Origin: Agelaius tricolor
Taxonomy: Eukaryota > Chordata > Aves > Passeriformes > Icteridae
DNA: 64,000 bases
NCBI GenBank assembly: GCA_023055355.1
Contig: JALJCS010000009.1
Span: 25,197,001 to 25,261,000 of the forward strand
Direction: 5' to 3'
Shown here: positions 22,441-34,261 of the stretch, in pieces
Position numbering within the stretch: the first letter of the stretch is position 1
How the letters are laid out: every line of letters starts with the position of its first letter
The notes under the pieces: model-generated
The model's input: the letters and a program-made list of their open reading frames with translations, nothing else
Database searches by the model: none
Told to the model about the DNA's origin: nothing
Position numbers and translations under genes: made by a program

Positions 22441-23700
22441 GGATCACATGCACTTGGTTCCCATGGATGTCCAGGAAGGGGTGAGGTCAGGCTGTCACGG
22501 GCTTCAGCCGATGGGGCAGGAGGACACTCTCCAGCAGCCCAGGGGTGAGGAGAGCGGGGCGATGCTGCATCAGCCCCAGAGAGGTGTCTTGTACTGAGCC
22601 TTGTTAATGAACTTCCCTTGAAGAAACCACAAAGAGACAGCTTGAAGGATGGGTGTCCTGCCAAAGGTGGAAATAGGAAAGTAGAGACTAAAAGAGGTTG
22701 GCAGAACTGGGAAACCCTCAGCTGGGGGGAAAACAGGCAAGAAGAGGGGGGGCAGCAGCAGAGCTGGTGTGAGGAGTCCACAGCTGGAGTAATCTGTGCA
22801 TGTGGGCACAGAAGTATTTTATGTGGAAGGTTGCTGGTGCAGCACTGAAGGGTCAGATTTTTTGAGGCAGACAGGAGGTATCTGAAGGCAAAGCCCATGG
22901 AGTACCAGTGTGTGTGTGTGTGTGTGTGTGAGAACCTCACAGCATGACCCCCTGTGTGCCTGGTGCTAACACATGCCAGTTCTCACTCACTTCCACTGGA
23001 GCAGAGTTATTAGCTGAAATGTAAAGATAAAAGATTATAACGTGCAGGATTAAATAACTGCATCTGCAGACTCTGGGCATCTGCAGGGCACAGTTCTGTC
23101 CCAGTCAAGAGAAGACAGACTGGCTGAGGATGTTGGGATAACAGGGCTTTTTCATTAGGAAATCTGATTCATTTCTGGCATATGCAATGAGTTACCAGTG
23201 TGTGAGTATGGGACTGCCCTCTCCTGGAGGAAATATGCTCTGCTCTCCTGTATGTTTTCACCATTCATGACAAATTTTATAGTTTTTTGGTATAGATAAG
23301 GTATAGATTGAATTAGTGGTCTCTTTTGTATCATGCAGGAGCACTCTTGACCCACTGCACCATATGCCATAATTGTTGTGTGGCTGATAGCGGTGGGATG
23401 GCAGCTACAGATAGTAGTATTTGAGCTGTACTTCAAAATGCTTGAACTCTGGGAACAGGCCAGTGCTGGGACAGGAAGGTTTCCTGCTGTTAAAACAACT
23501 GTTTAAGGTCAGCTTCTTGTTGTTCCATGGGTCTGGGCTTCAGCAGTGACTCCTGGCTGCCCAGTGGCAAAGAGTGAGTGTCCTGTAGGCTGTACTAGCA
23601 GGGGCTAAGTGAAAATTCTGTTTAGCTCAAAATCAGCAGGCTGGTGTAAAGATAGGCCTTTACACAGAGGTGGTTGCTAAAGAAAAGCAGAGGGACAGGG
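22440..23700. other. No gene seen
   Basis: GC-richer stretch at 22440-22800 where the minus strand stays open for 170 codons (22428-22940), partly because it reads through the GT repeat. I see no domain in it. An AT-rich patch at 22995-23060 (GTTATTAGCTGAAATG, AGATTATAACGTG) is weakly enhancer-like. Confidence 0.5.
22909..22930. repeat. (GT)n microsatellite
   Basis: Eleven uninterrupted GT units. Likely length-polymorphic between individuals. Confidence 0.95.
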
Positions 23701-23701
23701 T

Positions 23702-23838
23702 CACTCCTGGAACTGTTAAAAAAATGCATAGATGTGGCACTTAGGGACAAGGCTTACTGGTGGACCTGCATCAGGTTAATGGTTGGACTTGATGACCTTA
23801 GAGTTCTTTTTCAGCCTCAATGACTCTATGGCTTTATA
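23702..23838 (+). mobile_element. CR1 LINE 3' end
   Basis: GATGTGGCACTTAGGGAC, ATCAGGTTAATGG, TTGGACTTGATGACCTTAG and a TGACTCTATGGC end match the last part of the CR1 coding region and its 3' UTR. Only about 135 bases remain, a common length for 5'-truncated CR1. The terminal ATTCTATG-type repeat is decayed. Confidence 0.9.
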
Positions 23839-24174
23839 GCATTTCTGCTCTACAGGTGCAGTAGCTGAAGCTGCCTGGATCTACAGGCTTCTCTAACACT
23901 GCTCTGCCTCCAAATGCAGTGCAGCTTTTGCCTTGGGAAAGTGGTCAGGCCACAGCCAGAAATCCTGCTTTGGCACTGGTGGGTGCTCTCTGAGCACGGG
24001 GAAGAACTTAGTTTATTCCCCAACCTGCAGCCACCACTGGGGTGATATTTTAAATCAGAGCTTTTATTGCTGTTCAGAGAGGGCCTATTTCTACTTGACA
24101 TAGCACCGCAGTGCTGCTCCAGCTGCAGGATAAAACACGGTGCCACCCCACACTCGGAGCAGCCATGCTGCTGT

Positions 24175-24480
24175 AGGAGGCAGCGAGTAATCAGCAGAGA
24201 TTCACTGAGGGCTGGGATGCAGTAAAATAGCCTCTCGGCACAAGATACAGGGAGGCGCTTACCAAGGCGACAGGGAAACTATACATTTCTTTTTTCCAAT
24301 CCATTAATCAAAGCGCCTGCAGTTCCCATCCTGGTGAGGCAGGTGAGACTCTAATAAATATTGAGCAGCAAAACTTGATCCGTATCCAGCCTCTCCGAGC
24401 ATTTTCATAAATAGGAAGTTGCAAAACAATAAAATAAACCCGTCTGCTTCCAGCCGCCTCTCTGTGAGCACTTACTTGTG
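24175..24480. promoter_or_regulatory. Candidate CNE / enhancer
   Basis: Contains GAGTAATCAGCAGAG, ATTAATCAAAGCGCCTG, CTAATAAATATTGAGC and TTTTCATAAATAGG together with CpGs in CTCTCGGCAC, GGCGCTTACC, AGGCGACAGG, GATCCGTATCC, CTCCGAGC, ACCCGTC and GCCGCC. CpG retention beside AT-rich cores parallels the block at 21895. ATCAAAG is a TCF/LEF core. Function is inferred. Confidence 0.45.
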
Positions 24481-24559
24481 GCTGCAGGGCCGTGCAGCCA
24501 CAATCCCGGGCTGGGGATGAGGGACAGGGTGGCTGAGGCTGGCTCTCTGCAAAGAGGGA

Positions 24560-24765
24560 GCTTTACCTCCTCCCTCTGCTATCGATGGATCATGTGCGAC
24601 CTGCAGCTGGATTATTCCCTGACGCTGCAGCTGTGGCAAGCTGTTTTCTCAACGTCCCCTTTGTACCGGCTTGATCTTATTACTGGTGATGGCCTTGGAG
24701 TCGATACAGAGTTGGTTTCACATCTCAACAGAAAGAAGGCAGAGGAAGCCCTTTGCCAGGCCTGA
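24560..24765. promoter_or_regulatory. Possible conserved element
   Basis: Several CpGs (CTATCGATGG, GTGCGACC, GACGCTGC, AACGTCCCC, TACCGGC, GTCGATAC) and CAGCTG E-boxes around 24604 and 24628. A plus-strand frame of 95 codons (24478-24765) crosses it, but with no domain and no flanking exon signals I can judge, so I do not call a gene. It could be the right part of the element at 24175. Confidence 0.3.
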
Positions 24766-27525
24766 TACTGCAGTCCTTGTTTGCTGAGTAGCTCCATTGA
24801 TTTATGCAGGACTATTCAGATAAAGAAGCGTTCTGTGTTATATTGCTTTTTTTCAGGTAACTCTTTCAGCTAGCATAACTTTCATTTTTTCTTTTCAGCT
24901 GTTTCTCAGCCTGGTTTCATACAGAAACACAGTTTCTATGAGCATAGTGTCTGGCTGTCTTTCAAACTCCTGTAATTACTGAATATCTTGATATTAATTT
25001 GATATCTTTCAGTTAAATTGAAATCTCAAAGACATTTACTCCTTGTAGTTTTCACGAAAACAGGAGGAAAGTGACCTTATTAGCTCTGCAGTTGCATGAA
25101 CCCAGCTGTATGCTTGGACAAAAGAGACTCTATCCAGAAGAAATGTTAGCAATGTGGAAGTAGTAGGAAAAGCCTCACTCAGACTTTTTTCCCCTCAAAA
25201 AAATCCCTGAAAACAAAAACAAGTTACCCTACCAGGAAAAAAAATATCCTAAATAATTCCACACACAACACTTACCACCCCTCTGATAAACAGGTGTTTC
25301 TAATTCCAATGCTTATAGAAGGATTTCCTAGGACTATTGGACTGCAGTTCTCTTCTTGCCAAGTTTACATCATTGGACTAATGATCCACAAGACCCTGTG
25401 GTGTCTGTTGCATTTTTGACCTCACAATTCAGAGAAAAGGGAAGAAAGTCTTGTAATGTCTCTGTCCAAATGTGCATTGATTTGTACTGGGGAGGGAAGG
25501 CTGGGAGCGATGGGGAGGAAAATGCTCCTTTGAAAGTCCACCTATGTTTCTGAAACCTTAGGATTTGATGGGTTACTATTATCCTACTCTGCCAATAAAT
25601 GAGCAAGCAATAGGCAAGGTCTCATTAAGGTAAGGGAGGTGGGGCTCAAATATTACAGGCAGATGATGATGCTGGAACTGCTTGTGCTGCATATTTACCA
25701 TATTTGCTTTTTTTTCCTTTATTTTATTCTTTTTTCCCAAATAGTGCAGGGTGATGCTTGGTCAGCTTTTTTGTAAAGTGCTTTGAGATCCCAGGATCCC
25801 AGGTGTTCTAGGAATCCAAAATAGTATTATTACTGGTACTCTATTGATAACAATAGTGGATATGGTGTTTTCTGTTCATTTTTAAAAAAACAATATCTCA
25901 GGGTTTTTTTTTTTTTCTTGAGCAGAGTCAATGTTCTGGGTGGGGTTTGTGCTTTCCTGAATTGGTTCAATTTTTTTTCTTTATATTTTACTTGCTTTTA
26001 GTGCAAGTGTGTGATTGGGGAGATACAGGGTAAGAGGCTTTGGGAAATTTTTGTCATCCTACAATGTTGTTTTCAGTAAGACCAGAAGCAACAGTTTTGA
26101 AAATCTCTGAGAAAATCCTAGCCTTGTAGACTCACTAACACATAGACAACTAGCACTAGCTCAGGTAATTTAAGACTTGTTTTGGCAACTTCATGAAAGT
26201 TTTAAGATTTTTTTCCTGAATTGTTTGAGGTTCACCTTTATTAATATAGTACTTTGACCCCTGGTAACTGAGTTTGAGATCCAAAAAGATTTATGTGACT
26301 CATTTGTTCAGGCCTCTAGACTATCACTGGTGTCAGTAGAATTAAGTGCCTGCCAACATTCATGTTCCCAGTTCATGCCTTCCTGTTCTGCAGAGGGTTT
26401 GGTGTGAGGAGGGATAAAAGCATGTTGTAAATCTGGGACCTGGGTTGAGCAGGACTCTTAGTTCTCTCTGCTTTTACATGTGTGAGAGAAGGAGCCAGCC
26501 CTCAGTGTTTGCTGAAGAGCCATAGTCCCATTTGCTTTTGGGTAGCCTACAGCAATGTACACAATTGAGGATTTCCCCTGGCTTTCTCTAGCACAGGCTA
26601 CATTTTCATACACTGTGCATTTGTAATAAGCGTGTGTTGTTTGTTTAAGGACTTAAAGCCTATGCCAAATTTCTCTTTCCCTGGCTTTAAATATGTGGCC
26701 CAAGGGTAGTTTTATCCCAGCTATCCATAAATAGGAGCATGTTTGTGTTCCCAGTGACCAAAGTTTTGAACTAGAGCCGAGCTGAGCTGCATCTTCAGCT
26801 CCTGCTATGTCACACCAGGTACAGCCAGAGGTAGGGATGCCCAGGTGCTTTAAGCCATTTCCCATTTGCTTGCATTTTGCTGTCAAGAACTGGACTGTGA
26901 TTAGAGTAATTACAGTGTCTCTAAAGAAAATTGCTCCCATTTTGGCCAATAGTCTTGCCCTAGGAGTGATGCAAGGGAGTAGAGAATTTTCTCTGGAGAC
27001 TTAGGAAGTAAAAATATACTCAGCAAGTAGAAGAGAGGCTTTCATGGTCTTCCTTGCAGGATGTTTCTTCCTGGCATGAAATGGAGAGCAATGCTGAACT
27101 TCAGCAGTCTTGAGAGCTGGAGCTTGATTACCCACTGTGGAGTCTGCCTGAACAGGGCAACCCAAGGCTCTCCCACAGTCAGCACAGAGAGCTGTGGATT
27201 GCTCTCTGCAGGGGAAATTAAGGCAATATCCCCTCTGCAACTGGGTGCTGCACTTCAGAGGACTTAAGACATCACGCTTTCCTTCTAGAAGATGGAGGAG
27301 CAATCTCAGCTGTGTTCCTAGCTCTGCTTCCCTCAGCACTCCAGGTTTCCCTCAGTGGTGTCCCATCCAAGTATTGACCAGGGTGAACGTTGCTTATCTC
27401 AGGAAATCGATGGCATGACAGCCCAAGGTATTGCAGTAAGAAGGCAAGCAAGGAGATATGTATCTGCCTCTGACTTTTTTCCACCTCAATAAATATGTTT
27501 CCCTGATCCAATGGCATTGTAACAA
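24766..27525. other. No gene seen
   Basis: Non-coding. It holds the MIR-like tail at 25769 and T-rich runs at about 25700-25735 and 25900-25917. The part at 26800-26945 (GTGATTAGAGTAATTACAG) may be conserved. Minus-strand frames at 26653-26949 and 27001-27339 (98 and 112 codons) show nothing recognisable. Confidence 0.5.
25769..25838 (+). mobile_element. MIR-like SINE tail
   Basis: TTTTGTAAAGTGCTTTGAGATCC, GGTGTTCTAGGAATCC and AATAGTATTATTACTGG match, in order, the conserved end of MIR-type SINEs in amniotes (taaagtgctttgagatcc, aggcgctatataa, gtattattatt). The upstream body is not recognisable. An old, dead insertion. Confidence 0.6.
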
Positions 27526-27529
27526 TAGG

Positions 27530-27835
27530 CAGTAATTACTGTGGCTGCATCCATCTCCTTTGATTTAATCAGACAGATATTATATGTTAAGTATCAATTG
27601 ATTATTAAAAGTATATTTGCTGATGCTTCCAAATCCACATAATGACGCATAAACAGTTATTTACTGCGCAGCTATTAGAACTCAGCAACTTGACTTGCTT
27701 TTTACAATCAGTATTTATTTAACATGCAATGACCATCCTGTCCCATTAAAACTAAATGTGTTAACTGTGTTTTGGGCATTTAATTTTAAAGCTTTTCTTA
27801 CTATAATATCAAGTGATTACAAAAAGCCATTGTCT
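27530..27835. promoter_or_regulatory. AT-rich candidate CNE
   Basis: A dense run of homeodomain-type words: CAGTAATTACTG (palindromic, about 27531-27542), TTTGATTTAATCAG, ATCAATTGATTATTAAAAG, CATAATGACGCATAAACAG and TTTACTGCGCAGC, followed by TTAACATGCAATG. Two CpG words survive although the block is strongly AT-rich. This resembles deeply conserved enhancers of developmental loci. Confidence 0.45.
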
Positions 27836-28674
27836 TAGTAGACATTTGAAGCTATGCAAACATATTTCAGAAGAGTCACATTTTGATAACCTGCCATGAT
27901 GTTACTCTTGTTCAGCATAGACAAACTATTATGGTGCCTCTAGTAAAGCAGAATTTTTTTGGTCATGTGTTTGAGTTTTAAAATCCCTGTATGACCTTGT
28001 GTTCTCTGAGAGGTTGGACACTCTAATTTATGTCCAAATTGCTTGGGATGTTTGATATTGAGGGTTTCTTAACCAAGCAGAGCCCAGCTTTCCTATGTGG
28101 ACAAAGCAGATCTGCTCTTTAAGACAGGTCTCAAGGTGTTTAATGCTGTAGGTAGCTTCCTAAGAGGGGCAGTTTTCTTGGCATTCCATTAGCCTGAGGA
28201 AAAACTGGACTACTTTAAGAAAACAGGGAGGAGTTCACAATCAAATTGTCTCTTCTTGTCTTCCTCCCTTCCTTTCTCTTTGCAGGCTCAGGAGTTGCAT
28301 CAAATACATCCTCAGTAGTTCCCTTGCTGCTGCAATAGCTGCTGGGGCAGAGGGCCCTATAGAGCTGAGAATTTCTCTGTAATGCTGTCATTTAATTATG
28401 ACTTTTGCAAAATGTGGTGGTGATTTGCTATGCATAGGTGCTGTGTTGTGCAACTGTGATGGCTGGGGAGAGCATGGCTGGCTGTGAAGCAACTCTGGTA
28501 TTTCTCCATTCAGTTCCTGAAAGTCCTCTCCCTCAGCTTTCTTTTCTCCTGCCTTGGAGCAGCTCTGGATGTGTTTACTTTTCTTGCCAGAAGATGGTTG
28601 AAGGCTCAATGGTAGGGCATGTGTTCCATCTGCCTGCCCTTTCTGGAGTCTGTAGAGCTTTCTTGCAATTCCCT

Positions 28675-28945
28675 TACGCTTCAAAGCAAATAAATAAATA
28701 TTTGCAGAGTTATTAAAGATTTATTGAAAACGCCATATATTTAAACCAGCTTGTGAAAAAAATAGATGGCTGAATATTTATTATTTACATGTTAGGCATC
28801 CTCTACATATTTATTTATTCCTCCTTAATCCAATCCATGTTTTATAAATATTGCAAAAGACCCGTCAATAATAGAACAGGTTTCCATTAATCCAGAGGAA
28901 TAATTAGAAAACATTTAGAATAATATTGCTTTGTACAAATATTGC
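28675..28945. promoter_or_regulatory. AT-rich candidate CNE
   Basis: Contains AAAACGCCATATATTTAAACC, ATGGCTGAATATTTATTATTTAC, CCTTAATCCAATCC (bicoid-type TAATCC cores, repeated at ATTAATCCAGAGG) and AGACCCGTCAATAATAG. A short AAAT repeat at 28686-28703 lies at its left edge. The motif order looks specific, not simple sequence, but the AT-rich composition lowers confidence. Confidence 0.4.
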
Positions 28946-29294
28946 ATGAGCCTGTGAAGAGAGAAGTTTGGAACAGCTGTGTTGCCGTCACATAGCTGGG
29001 GGCATATGCCAGCACGTCTGTCAGGTAGGGGCTGGCAAGCACCTTGGCTTCCTGCTGTGGGCTACTCCACCTCCTCTGATCACTCTTGCCTTGCAAAGAG
29101 GTCCTTGGAATTACAAGCCTGCTTTTCTAGGGAGAGACTGCAGTATTTAATCTTTCTCTTGTGAAGCAAGACAGTCTCTGACTTGTGATCACTCTGGGAC
29201 TGCCCTCAGCACGGCAGGGGCAGGGCAGTTATGCAATTTCTCTTGCAGGCTTCCCAAAGCCCCTGCCCCATGCTGACAGGAGCTACTGCTCAGT

Positions 29295-29410
29295 GCTAAA
29301 TTTTGCCCAGGCACACGTAATCATCTTTACCAGTACAATATCGTGAGCAGGTGATCAATTATTGTTTCCAAAAATGATAACAAGCTTCTAGTTGTACTAA
29401 TATCTCAAGA
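29295..29410. promoter_or_regulatory. Candidate conserved non-coding element
   Basis: ACACGTAATCATC, ACAATATCGTGAGC, GGTGATCAATTATTG (SOX/homeodomain words) and AAATGATAACAAGC (GATA and SOX words) in about 100 bases, with two CpGs kept. Enhancer-like, unproven. Confidence 0.35.
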
Positions 29411-32400
29411 TCTTGAGGAACCATCACCCCATAGCTGCTTGTTCCTTTTTTTCCCCCCTAACATTGCCTCAGTTCAGAGATTTGTGGTTCCAGTTACTCA
29501 GTTACTGTGCTGGGAATCATACTTATTTAAATATTAAAAAAAAAAAAGAAAAGAAAAAAGTTGTAGTTTGCTTTGTTCCTTCCCTAGTCTTTTTAAAACT
29601 ATGCTCACAAGGCAAAATTAGTAGCCTTATTCCCTATGCTGTACTCATTAAAGCTTTGACCTTCTTAATGCTAAACTTTGACTGGAGGGGACTCTCCTGG
29701 CTTCTTCACTGTCCTGTACCACGCAGTCTTTAATGTCAGGAGTGCAGAAATATTTTAATTCAAGTCTCATCTACAGTAAAACTGCATGCCACTTCGAAAG
29801 GACATTTTAGGTGTGTGAAAGATGCTCACACCTCCACTTTGAGATCATACACCTAGATGATGAGAGAACCTAATCCTTAGAGCAAATCAAGCTATGAAGC
29901 AAATGAGTTTTGTGGGAGCTGTTAATTGATTATTACAGTCATGATGGTTTGGTTTCTTAAGTGATTTAACCTGTGTTTGGCTAGATTTAAGCAATCACTC
30001 ATGGAAAGACTGACAGGCAGTATGGCTGTAAGATCATGAAGGGCAGGAGAGTATCACTCTGCATGTACCTTAGCGTTGTTCAAGATCACCTCAGCTATTT
30101 TGGGAGCAGAATAACTGTGTGGGAAGATGTCCTGTCAGATTACTTGGCTGCCTGGAGAAGCAGAGCACAGTAGCTTGATCAGCAACGCTTTACTACTGTG
30201 TCTACACTTTTTCTAGGACCTAAGTTAAATCATTCTGCATGGCACAGAAATCTTTGCTGTCCAGAGCCTAGGGCCAAACAGCTCTTGCCTTTAGACAATG
30301 CAGACTATAAATCTTAATGAACCTAGTTTGAGCTCCAGCCCTTATAAGAATTGTGACTTACCATTATATTCCTTAGCCTACAGGAGATAAATAGTGGACT
30401 GCTTTGAAACTTTCATTGGTACTCTGCAGGGTGTAATTTGATTGCTGTTTGGCAGGGGGCAGAGGGTTGTTTGATTCACTGTTGGTTTGGGGTTTTTTTT
30501 GGACTTAGTTGACTGATGCAAATGAAGACAGACCCACAGATTAAGGCTGAAGGGATTGACTTTAACATTTGGCTAGCATACACAGCCAGCCTGTCTTTTG
30601 CCTGAGGAAACAGAGAGATATGGAGCATATAGACTTTATGTAAAACCCTAATAGAAATAGGACTTAGGAACTTCTTATTCCCAAGGCACTCTTAAGCTCA
30701 TTATTTCACCTCTCTGTTACCCCCACAGTATTTTTTCCAACCTTCTTGTTTGCAGCCTTTAGAAGAACACCAAATCTAAATTTCAGTCATTATTTGCTAT
30801 GTGTTATCCCACGATCCCTGTTGAAGCCAGGGCTGGGCTATTTTAGGCATTGTAGCTAAACAAAGAAGGAACTAAGGTGTAGTTACTTGGCTGATATTGC
30901 ATGTGATGTCTCCAGCAGAACTAAGAGCCAAACCTCAGCTTCTCCTAAGTATCTCCTGAGCTGCCAGGCAGAACTCCATCTCCCCTTGCTGTTTCATTTC
31001 AGTTTTAATAGACTGACAACACTAAATGTCTGCCTCCCTCCCTCCCTCCCTCCAAAACGTGTCTGCCCAAATGAACAGTCTGAGAAGAGTTGAATGTACA
31101 TCCCTGCCCAAGCTTTCAAATCCCTGTTTACCATTTACTAATTACAGTTTGAGCTGCTTTTGCCTGGTTGGCTTGGGGGTATCATCCAGCTGTCTTGTGT
31201 TTTCACATCATCTTGCCTGGTAAGGTGCAGTCCCAGTTGGCCAGCACCTGATCTTTGTTATGGTTTTCCCTGAGCAATTGGTATGGCAGATCAGATTGCT
31301 GAAAAGGGAGCCATTAACTGGATTGAAGGAGAATCCAAAAGAGTCAGAAGGTTTGCAAAGATAAACTTAAAAACAATGAGGAACTTTTCTGAAAGGAATG
31401 ACAGGAAGTTCTGAGCTTGTACACAGGAGTACGTTAGGATTTAGCCTGGCTTAAGTGGGATGGAAGACAAACTGTGCTTGAAGCAGCAGATGAGCAGGGT
31501 TTGGAATACAGAATGGGAGAGTTTGATCTGAAGCTGGTGATGGGAAATGTATTAAGCATATAGAACAGCAGTGGACAAATGAGGACAACTGCTACAGAAG
31601 TGCCATAGAAAGATGGAATGAGAAAATATGTGACTTCCTCCTGGGATAAAAAGCCAAAATACAATTGCCAGTTTGGAAACAGTAAAGACTGTGGATCGGT
31701 ATCATAGTTCTACAAGGTGCTTAGTGCTCTAATAAAACTCTCAAAAAAGCTTTTGCACTGAATGTCATCATTCTTATGGATAGCAAGAGGACTACTCCAT
31801 TAGGGTGAGGACATGGCTGAACAGTGTAGTCTCTTACTGAGCTGAAAGCCCTTGGGTCCCATTCTCAAACTGACACTGCAAGAATAGGAAGAGCAGCAGA
31901 GCAGGCTGTCTTATTCCAGGAAATGTCAATCCATCAGCCAGGGCATGTAAAACTGTACTGACTATGGATACTTTTAGAACATCTATTCCCATCTTTTAAG
32001 CCTAGTCCCACACAAACCTCTCCATCTCTCCTGTTCCTCTCCTCTTGCCATGTTGCAACAGGCTGCCTTCTAGCACCCAGTGACGTTGGTGTTTCAGCCC
32101 ATCCTGTGAGATGATTGAGTTGGATGTATCATGAGAGGTAGCGAATGACAGCAGGGCAGCAGTGGAAGGATAAGAAAGGAGGTATTTTTTAAATCTAATT
32201 TTTATAGGAATAGCTTGCAGCTGTCTAATGTCTTTCCATGAGCTCTGCATATGGAGAAAACAGTAATTTTGCCAGTAGGAATGTGATAATGAAAAAATAA
32301 AATTTTTCCCCTTTCTGTATCAAATCTGTCTGCAAAAGAAGGGAGGGCAAATCAGTTAAAGAGGGCCCCTGCCACTTTGCTAGCATGCTGCAGGGACAAG

Positions 32401-32490
32401 CAATAAAGTTGGAGAAACTCTGCATAAAAATGCATCCCAGTGTGAAGCAGAGGAGACTCTGTGGGCAGAGGTACATTGGCATTAGAAGCT
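29411..32490. other. No gene seen
   Basis: Non-coding. Simple sequence: an A-rich run with G interruptions at 29536-29561 and a (CCCT)n-type run at 31033-31053. 29900-30005 (GTTAATTGATTATTACAG, AAGTGATTTAACC) may be conserved. No repeat family recognised in 31400-31760. Confidence 0.5.
31033..31053. repeat. (CCTC)n microsatellite
   Basis: Five tandem four-base CCTC units in a pyrimidine-only run. Confidence 0.9.
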
Positions 32491-32494
32491 GGAT

Positions 32495-32800
32495 AGAACA
32501 CTCATTGGCATATTCAGTGCGTTGGCTTTTTTGGCGAACGGCTGAGCTTGGATTAATAAAATGTTCAGATAAAAATCAGGGTTTTATTAAAGTGTGCTCA
32601 CACAGCGGCAGCGCCCAGCCGGGCTCCTGGAACGTGAGCTGGAAGCCTGCCAGCTGAGCACTGGAATGCTGCTTATCATACCTGATAAGGGGCCCTGCTG
32701 TGCCAGAGTGCAGAAGGGAGCACGAGTGGACAAGAGGAGGGGAAGCTGGCAGCAGTCTTGCCCCAAGCCTTGTTCTGAGCTCACTGGCCATAAGGGTTTT
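32495..32800. promoter_or_regulatory. Candidate enhancer with facing GATA sites
   Basis: CTTATC (32672-32677) and GATAAG (32684-32689) face each other across six bases, with another GATAA at about 32567 and a CAGCTG E-box at 32651-32656. CpGs persist in AGTGCGTTGG, GGCGAACGGC, CAGCGGCAGCGCC, GCCGGGC and GAACGTG. GATTAATAAAATG adds a homeodomain core. Such E-box and GATA grouping is known from haematopoietic, endothelial and cardiac enhancers, but nothing here shows which, if any, applies. Confidence 0.4.
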
Positions 32801-32845
32801 CCCCCTATATAAATCCAGTGCACGTTGGAGGAAAAGCACACAGAG
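32801..32845 (+). promoter_or_regulatory. TATA-like box with possible start site
   Basis: TATATAAA at 32806-32813 fits the TATA consensus. A pyrimidine-purine CA pair lies at 32837-32838, 32 bases after the first T, the usual spacing for an initiator. The sequence before it is the GATA-containing CNE-like block, and the sequence after it (32846-32960) is GC-richer with CTCGGGCAGC and CCCCGCTCGCC words, like a 5' untranslated leader. No open frame or splice site can be tied to it, so a non-coding transcript or chance are both possible. Confidence 0.25.
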
Positions 32846-33479
32846 GCTTCCAGGAGAGCAAACAAGGCCAATTGCTCGGGCAGCAGCTCCCCACTCCTTC
32901 CTCCACTCCCCCCGCTCGCCATTCCACAGCTCGCTCCCTGCTGTATTTGAAACAAGACTTGGTCTTTACTTTCTCTCTTCTGTGCCGGTTCACTCAGTTT
33001 CAGATCTCAAAGCTAATTAAAAGGGGCATGGACTGGGCTTACATTTTTTCTTCAGTAGAGAGCTGTTGGCAGAGTTTCTGAGCTGCCAGAAATGGGGACT
33101 GTGAACAGAAAGTTGGTACCAACTAGGGAGTGAGAAGCCAAAAACTACTCTAGCTCCTCTGAGCAGGGAAATGAATAAAGCACAACTCCCAAGTCCTTCA
33201 ACGGATAACACACAGGCCTGCAAGCACAGTGTGTAATCACAGTCTTCCTTACATACTTGTCTTAGACTTTTCATTGCACTCAACTCTCAGCCTGTTCCTA
33301 CTGCTTTGTATTCAGAGAATGTGCATGTGATCCTTGTCTTCTCCACCATATTGCACTCTCTCATACCCTATGTGTGAAAATGTGGCAAAATCAGCTTTCT
33401 CAGAATATCCGGCTCCTCCAATTTCCTAGCAAAAATGGCTCTCAAACCAATGTTTGTTTGGAGAACAGCTGAATAAAGG

Positions 33480-33700
33480 AAATATTCAGCTTGCTGTATT
33501 ACCAGCTTACCTCAGTGGATTGCATTTGTCCAGTCTTGTGACTTGTCAGGTCAGCTGCTAAGCGGTGACACTTTAATTTTCAGGCAAGGGAGGAGAAAGC
33601 TATTGTTGGGTTAATTCATGCATTCAGGAAAATTGTAGATGATAGACACGATATCGGCATGAGCATGCTACTCTGCAATAATATTTCTGGCCAGCTTCCA
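33480..33700. promoter_or_regulatory. Candidate conserved non-coding element
   Basis: GTGACACTTTAATTTTCAGG, GGTTAATTCATGCATTCAGG, GACACGATATCGGCATGAGC and GCAATAATATTTCTGG occur close together. CpGs in AAGCGGTG and CACGATATCGG are retained in AT-rich DNA. TAATTCATGCATT resembles POU/homeodomain target sequence. Inferred only. Confidence 0.4.
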
Positions 33701-34019
33701 GCACTTACTCTAAATGTGGTGTAGAGAAGTACAGTAGCCTTCAGACATCTTACTTAGACCATTCTCCTTGCTATAGCTTTTTCCATTTTTAAGAAAACAG
33801 TGCTGTTCATCCTTTGTTTGTCTTTAAACTTGAGGCCTGTTATGTCCCTCATTTCAAATAGCTTAAACTAATATGCTTAGATTTAGTATGAATTAAAAGA
33901 ACTGTCACTTTGTTGAATGCCTCCAGCATGGCATAATGTCCACCTGGCACTAGTTAACATTTCCCAACTAGGTCCCCATCTGAGTACCACATCCTGTGAG
34001 TCACCTGCACTGGATTAGA

Positions 34020-34045
34020 TGGGATTCTCTGATTCAAGAATCCCA
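34020..34045. other. Nine-base perfect inverted repeat
   Basis: TGGGATTCT (34020-34028) pairs with AGAATCCCA (34037-34045) around an eight-base loop. TGGGATT / AATCCCA resembles OTX/PITX-type TAATCC recognition only loosely. A nine-base stem is close to chance level over 64 kb. Confidence 0.5.
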
Positions 34046-34261
34046 GCTGGGGGTAGGGCATGGGAAAGACACTGGGAAGCAGCACAAGCTTTGCCTCTTC
34101 ACAGAAACTGCTTTTATCCTCATCTCTGCAACTTCAGTGAGGGCTGCACCCTCTGGCATAAATGATGCTGGCATTATTCACCTTCCTCTTACTCTGCACC
34201 ATTGTAAAATTCCAGGTGAATTGCTGGCTTTTCCTACTCCATCCTTTAGGATTTGTGGTAA

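Noticed and set aside
22428..22940. Minus-strand open frame of 170 codons
   Set aside because: It begins by reading through the GT microsatellite as His/Thr alternation and shows no recognisable protein.
31420..31760. Unclassified repeat
   Set aside because: Texture suggested an old element, but no conserved phrase of CR1, MIR or an LTR could be placed.
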